9,233 nt of DNA from Nocardioides sp. (lineage in GTDB: Bacteria > Actinomycetota > Actinomycetes > Propionibacteriales > Nocardioidaceae). Position 1 is the first letter of the stretch. Every line of letters begins with the position of its first letter. Shown piece by piece: positions 6,853 to 9,233 of this stretch. Where the stretch lies: positions 1 through 9,233 of the forward strand of contig JAKDNC010000098.1 in NCBI GenBank assembly GCA_030452025.1. Direction: 5' to 3'. The notes under the pieces were generated by a model. The model made no database searches. It saw only the letters and a program-made list of their open reading frames with translations, and was not told where the DNA came from. Made by a program: the position numbers and the translations under genes.

Positions 6853-6898
6853 GTCGAGTGCTGAGTTGGTTGCCCGGGCGACCAGCCCAGTACTCGAC
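6853..6898. terminator. Imperfect 46-bp palindrome between the WYL regulator and the SCP-like gene
   Basis: Arms 6853-6871 and 6880-6898 match at 15 of 19 positions and flank the palindrome GCCCGGGC (6872-6879), so almost the whole stretch is self-complementary. It begins directly after the regulator's stop codon and ends 16 bp before the SCP-like GTG. It could end or attenuate transcription between the two genes. No U-tract follows. The differences are three G-U wobbles plus one mismatch in plus-strand RNA, and one wobble plus three mismatches in minus-strand RNA. It would therefore fold somewhat better in a plus-strand transcript, although the flanking genes are on the minus strand. Confidence 0.45.
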
Positions 6899-7840
6899 TC
6901 AGGCGCCGCCAGCCATCCGCGTCGCGGTCCGCGCGACGGCCTCGACCAGCTCCGGCGGCTCCTCGACGGTGAACCCGGCGGGGATCGTGGCGAGGATCGC
7001 GAGCGGCCAGAAGAAGTCGTCGACCTGCATCGCCATCACGACCTCGTCCCCTTCCTCGGTCAGCTCGGCCCACCTCCCCACCGCGCGGTCGACGGTCTCG
7101 AGGGAGGCACGGAACCGCACGCGGACGTCGTGCTTGCGGGGGATGCTCTTCATTCCGGCCTGCACGAAGGCGAGCGCGTCCTCGGCCGGAAGCTGGCGCT
7201 GACGGAAACGGGAGCCGGTCAGCTCCGGACCCGAGATCCGGTCGACGCGGAAGCTGCGCCAGTCGTTGCGAGTGCGGTCGTAGCCGACGAGATACCACCG
7301 CCGGCCCACGGAGACGAGTCGGTGCGGCTCGACGTGGCGCCGGGTCTCCTCCGCGCCGCGGGCGATGTAGCCGAACCGGACGGTCTCATCGTCCCGACAA
7401 CCCTGGGCGATGGTGGTCAGCGCCCCGGCGTCGACCGTCGGGCCGTACGACGGTGCCGGGATCGTGTGGGACTGAAGCGCGTCCATCCGGCGACGCAGCC
7501 GCGGCGGCATCAGCGAGATCACCTTGGTCAACGCGGCAAGAGCCGTCTCTTCCATGCCCTCGACGGCGCCGGCGGCCGAGGTGCGCAGCCCGACCGCGAT
7601 CGCGACGGCTTCCTCGTCCTCGAGCAGCAGCGGCGGCATCGTGGCGCCGGACTGGAGCTGGTAGCCACCGGCCACGCCCCGCGACGCATCGACCGGATAC
7701 CCGAGCTCGCGGAGCCGGTCGATGTCGCGGCGCAGCGTCCGCGCGCTCACCTCGAGCCGGTCGGCGAGCGCGCCGCCGGGCCAGTAGCGGTGGGTCTGCA
7801 GGAGGGAGAGGAGTCGCAGCATCCGGGCGCTGGTGGTCAT
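6899..7840 (-). CDS. WYL-domain transcriptional regulator, YafY type (HTH-WYL-WCX)
   Basis: This 313-residue one-component DNA-binding protein has an N-terminal DeoR-like winged helix (about 5-62: LLSLLQTHRY, ALADRLEVSARTLRRDIDRL, then wing VAGGYQL), a linker with PPLLLEDEEAVAIAVGL (69-85), a WYL domain (about 135-205) and a WCX-like C-terminal extension (about 237-310). The WYL motif reads RRWYLVGYDRTRNDWRSFRV (180-199), including the conserved basic residues thought to contact a nucleic acid or small ligand. The ATG at 7840 (MTTSARMLRL) fits the family start. An in-frame extension to 7915 exists but is not family-like. TAGTCT lies seven bases upstream of this ATG, favouring leaderless expression. 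The target is unknown; such regulators often control a neighbouring or divergent gene, and a palindrome sits in the promoter. Confidence 0.92.
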   Translation of the reverse strand: MTTSARMLRLLSLLQTHRYWPGGALADRLEVSARTLRRDIDRLRELGYPVDASRGVAGGYQLQSGATMPPLLLEDEEAVAIAVGLRTSAAGAVEGMEETALAALTKVISLMPPRLRRRMDALQSHTIPAPSYGPTVDAGALTTIAQGCRDDETVRFGYIARGAEETRRHVEPHRLVSVGRRWYLVGYDRTRNDWRSFRVDRISGPELTGSRFRQRQLPAEDALAFVQAGMKSIPRKHDVRVRFRASLETVDRAVGRWAELTEEGDEVVMAMQVDDFFWPLAILATIPAGFTVEEPPELVEAVARTATRMAGGA

Positions 7841-7847
7841 GGAAGCC

Positions 7848-7853
7848 AGACTA
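7848..7853 (-). promoter_or_regulatory. Leaderless-type -10 for the WYL regulator
   Basis: TAGTCT on the minus strand fits TANNNT and is followed after seven bases by the ATG at 7840. No Shine-Dalgarno is present before that ATG, which supports a transcript starting at or next to the start codon. A -35 is not obvious. Confidence 0.45.
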
Positions 7854-7854
7854 A

Positions 7855-7872
7855 TTCTGATAGCGGACAGAA
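7855..7872. promoter_or_regulatory. Candidate operator: palindrome TTCTG-N8-CAGAA at the WYL regulator promoter
   Basis: TTCTGATAGCGGACAGAA has perfect 5-bp outer half-sites separated by eight bases, about one helical turn centre to centre. It lies one base upstream of the predicted -10 of the regulator, in the space between it and any divergent transcript. This is where an autoregulating dimer would bind. No footprint or known motif supports it beyond position and symmetry. Confidence 0.35.
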
Positions 7873-7903
7873 AGTGGCCTGATTGCCCGGAAGGGTCTGC
7901 GAC

Positions 7904-7969
7904 ATGGCGACACACGCCCAGTCGGGACCCGTGATCGAGACCCGGGGTTCGCCGAGGCGGCTACGGTGA
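7904..7969 (+). pseudogene. Short plus-strand frame with good ribosome binding site, possible remnant of an ABC-type ATPase gene
   Basis: An ATG at 7904 is preceded by GGAAGG (7889-7894, nine bases away) and reads MATHAQSGPVIETRGSPRRL before a stop at 7967-7969, 21 residues in all. 'VIETRG' plus a basic stretch resembles the first strand of ABC ATPases (…IETRGLxRRYG…). Just after it, ACGGTGACGGCGCTGAGG resembles, in another frame, 'VTALR' of the same family. A later frame ending at 8057 contains VVVILERGR, also seen in such proteins. This is consistent with a gene reduced by deletions and frameshifts and divergent from the WYL regulator. The matches are short and could be chance, and a real small peptide cannot be excluded. 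Confidence 0.25.
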
Positions 7970-8040
7970 CGGCGCTGAGGGTGTGGGCCGGCATGCGCGC
8001 GATGCGCAAGTCGTCGTGATCCTCGAGCGCGGTCGGCAGG

Positions 8041-9233
8041 TCACTCGAAGACGGTGACTTCGGACCCGTCACCCGTGATCAGCATCCTCGAGCCGATGCC
8101 GTCCAGCCGGTGTCCTTCCGGAACGTCGAAGCGCCATGCTTCCTCACCACCGGGCCCGTCGTAGTAGGTGACCTGCTCCATGGAATCCCGGACGTAGTAC
8201 CCATCGGAGGTCGGCAGCACGATCCCACTCTCCAGGCTGCCGGCCTCCTCACCGTCGGTGTCGTAGATCGTCCGCGTGGCCGGCACAGCGGCGTAGTAGT
8301 CGCCGTCGATGCGGACCGTGGTGATCGAGACTCCCTGCTCGGTCGTCGCACTGCTGGTGTCGATCGGGACGCGACCTTGCTCCCCGTCCGCACGCAAGAT
8401 GATGGCCTCGACCCCACCGTCGTCGGTGGTGGTCGTCGTGGACACCGCGACGACCGTGTCGAGTCCGAGGTCGTCGAGCATGGCGTTCGAGATGTCCTCA
8501 CTCCACAGTTCCTCGCCACTGCGCGGGTCGAAGCCCTTCACGCTCGATCCGTCGGAGAGCACGACCATGTCCTCAGCGGCCTCGAGCGTTCCCTCGCCAG
8601 AGGCGAAGGTCTCCACCGTCCAGTCTTCTTCGCCGGTCTCGGTGTCCAACGCGCGCAGCTCTCCGTCCGAGACGAGGTACGTCACGTCGTCGCGAACCTC
8701 AACCCCCGTCTGGTCCGTGTTGGGCACCCTCCAGCGCTCCTCACCCGTCTCGGAGTCCATCAGCATGGTCTCGCCCGCGCTCGTCACCAGGGCGCCGTAT
8801 TCGGTGTCGTCCTCGAAGTGGGCATCCTCGAGCACGAAGCGGGACTCGCCGTCCTTCAGCGAGAATCCCTCGACCTCACCCCCGCTCCCCACAGCGATCA
8901 ACAGGTCCTCGTCGATCAGCTGGCCGATGAACCCCTCCGGGTCGACCTCGAGGGTCCCCCGCTCCTCGGCGTCGCCGTCACTGGCCACCAGCAGCTCGGT
9001 GTCGCCGCCGGTGGGTGTGTGCGCGATGACCACGTCACCGTTCTTCTTCACCGCCGCTGCCCGCGCGACGCCGTCGTCGGTCGACCAGGACCAGACTTCC
9101 TCGGGCTCATCGGTGATCGGCTCGAAGTCCAGCAGCGTATTTGTCCCCGCCGCGCCTCCCGGAGCGTCCGTGTCGGAGTCACGGAACGCGAAGTAGCCAC
9201 CGGCCGCACCCGCGACGAGCACGAGCGCGAGCG
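8041..9233 (-). CDS. Membrane-anchored acidic beta-propeller protein (PQQ/WD40-like repeats), N-terminus cut by window edge
   Basis: The visible part has 396 residues and runs off the right edge. It starts inside a hydrophobic segment, LALVLVAGAAGGYFAF, which looks like a signal anchor, so the rest should be outside the membrane. A GTG at 9222 is in frame but falls within that segment and is probably not the start. Propeller blades of PQQ-like type are recognisable by 'D-x-x-(T/S)-G-E-E-x-W': DSETGEERWRVPN, DTETGEEDWTVET, DPRSGEELWSEDI and GPGGEEAWRFDV. The chain is very rich in Asp and Glu, as is common in exported actinobacterial proteins. No catalytic motif is seen, so a binding or scaffold role is likelier than an enzyme, and no quinone-binding residues can be claimed. 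It ends 200 bp upstream of the WYL regulator, with no clear terminator between them. Confidence 0.8.
   Translation of the reverse strand, partial: LALVLVAGAAGGYFAFRDSDTDAPGGAAGTNTLLDFEPITDEPEEVWSWSTDDGVARAAAVKKNGDVVIAHTPTGGDTELLVASDGDAEERGTLEVDPEGFIGQLIDEDLLIAVGSGGEVEGFSLKDGESRFVLEDAHFEDDTEYGALVTSAGETMLMDSETGEERWRVPNTDQTGVEVRDDVTYLVSDGELRALDTETGEEDWTVETFASGEGTLEAAEDMVVLSDGSSVKGFDPRSGEELWSEDISNAMLDDLGLDTVVAVSTTTTTDDGGVEAIILRADGEQGRVPIDTSSATTEQGVSITTVRIDGDYYAAVPATRTIYDTDGEEAGSLESGIVLPTSDGYYVRDSMEQVTYYDGPGGEEAWRFDVPEGHRLDGIGSRMLITGDGSEVTVFE

Noticed and set aside
6837..7298. Upstream extension of the SCP-like frame
   Set aside because: It overlaps the WYL regulator on the same strand in another frame and has no family similarity. 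The GTG at 6836 gives the normal size.
6866..7882. 338-codon plus-strand open frame almost exactly opposite the WYL regulator
   Set aside because: The mirrored length looked striking, but the translation is compositionally biased and the minus-strand protein has clear HTH and WYL domains.
7990..8008. Short GCAT/ATGC symmetric stretch near 7991-8005 as terminator of the propeller gene
   Set aside because: The stem would be only about four base pairs around GC alternation, too weak to call.
7851..8072. 73-codon minus-strand frame between the propeller gene and the WYL regulator
   Set aside because: It has no recognisable motifs, overlaps the WYL promoter and the propeller gene's 3' end, and has no ribosome binding site.
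8309..9196. 295-codon plus-strand Ser/Thr-rich frame opposite the propeller gene
   Set aside because: The Ser/Thr/Pro richness is the mirror of the Asp/Glu codons on the opposite strand, and there is no start context or domain.

Overview
The window is typical chromosomal DNA of a high-GC actinobacterium. Nocardioides or a relative in Propionibacteriales is my best guess, from protein character only. Supporting signs are the strong G/C bias at third codon positions, GTG starts, extended TANNNT -10 elements lying 6-7 nt before start codons (leaderless-type promoters), a DtxR/IdeR iron box, and a short actinobacterial sterol-carrier-like protein. Every convincing gene lies on the minus strand, so transcription runs from high to low coordinates. 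There are no rRNA or tRNA genes, insertion sequences, phage genes or CRISPR arrays.

Iron uptake block (1-4042). A ferric iron ABC transporter is encoded as fbpA (lipoprotein receptor, 2969-3979), fbpB (two-domain permease, 1410-2969) and fbpC (ATPase, 388-1413). It is followed without a gap by the start of an AMP-binding (adenylating) enzyme, cut by the window edge (1-391). All three junctions overlap (TGATG, ATGA, ATGA), so the four genes should be one translationally coupled operon. Upstream of fbpA is a 19-bp DtxR/IdeR-type iron box (4000-4018) whose distal half contains a likely -10 hexamer. This predicts iron-repressed expression. The adenylating enzyme inside an iron-import operon is the most intriguing point of the window.

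Intergenic 3980-4224. Besides the promoter, this holds a perfect inverted repeat with 25-bp arms and an 11-nt loop (4147-4207), 17 bp after the stop of the next gene. It is most likely a terminator that insulates the two operons, although it has no U-tract.

Metabolic block (4225-6398). An AlaA-type PLP aminotransferase (glutamate-pyruvate family) lies 41 bp downstream of a D-2-hydroxyacid dehydrogenase, probably as one transcript from a leaderless promoter at 6405-6410. The pair could link amino acids, 2-oxo acids and 2-hydroxy acids.

Regulatory and small-gene block (6399-8040). A 125-residue SCP-like protein ends in a 17-bp tandem duplication that includes its stop codon. Upstream of it, a WYL-domain regulator of the YafY type is separated from it by an imperfect 46-bp palindrome. 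The regulator has its own leaderless-type -10 and a flanking palindrome (7855-7872). The 200 bp upstream of it contain a short plus-strand reading frame with a good ribosome binding site that may be the remnant of a deleted gene.

Right edge (8041-9233). The C-terminal 396 residues of a membrane-anchored, very acidic PQQ/WD40-like beta-propeller protein are present. Its N-terminus lies outside the window.
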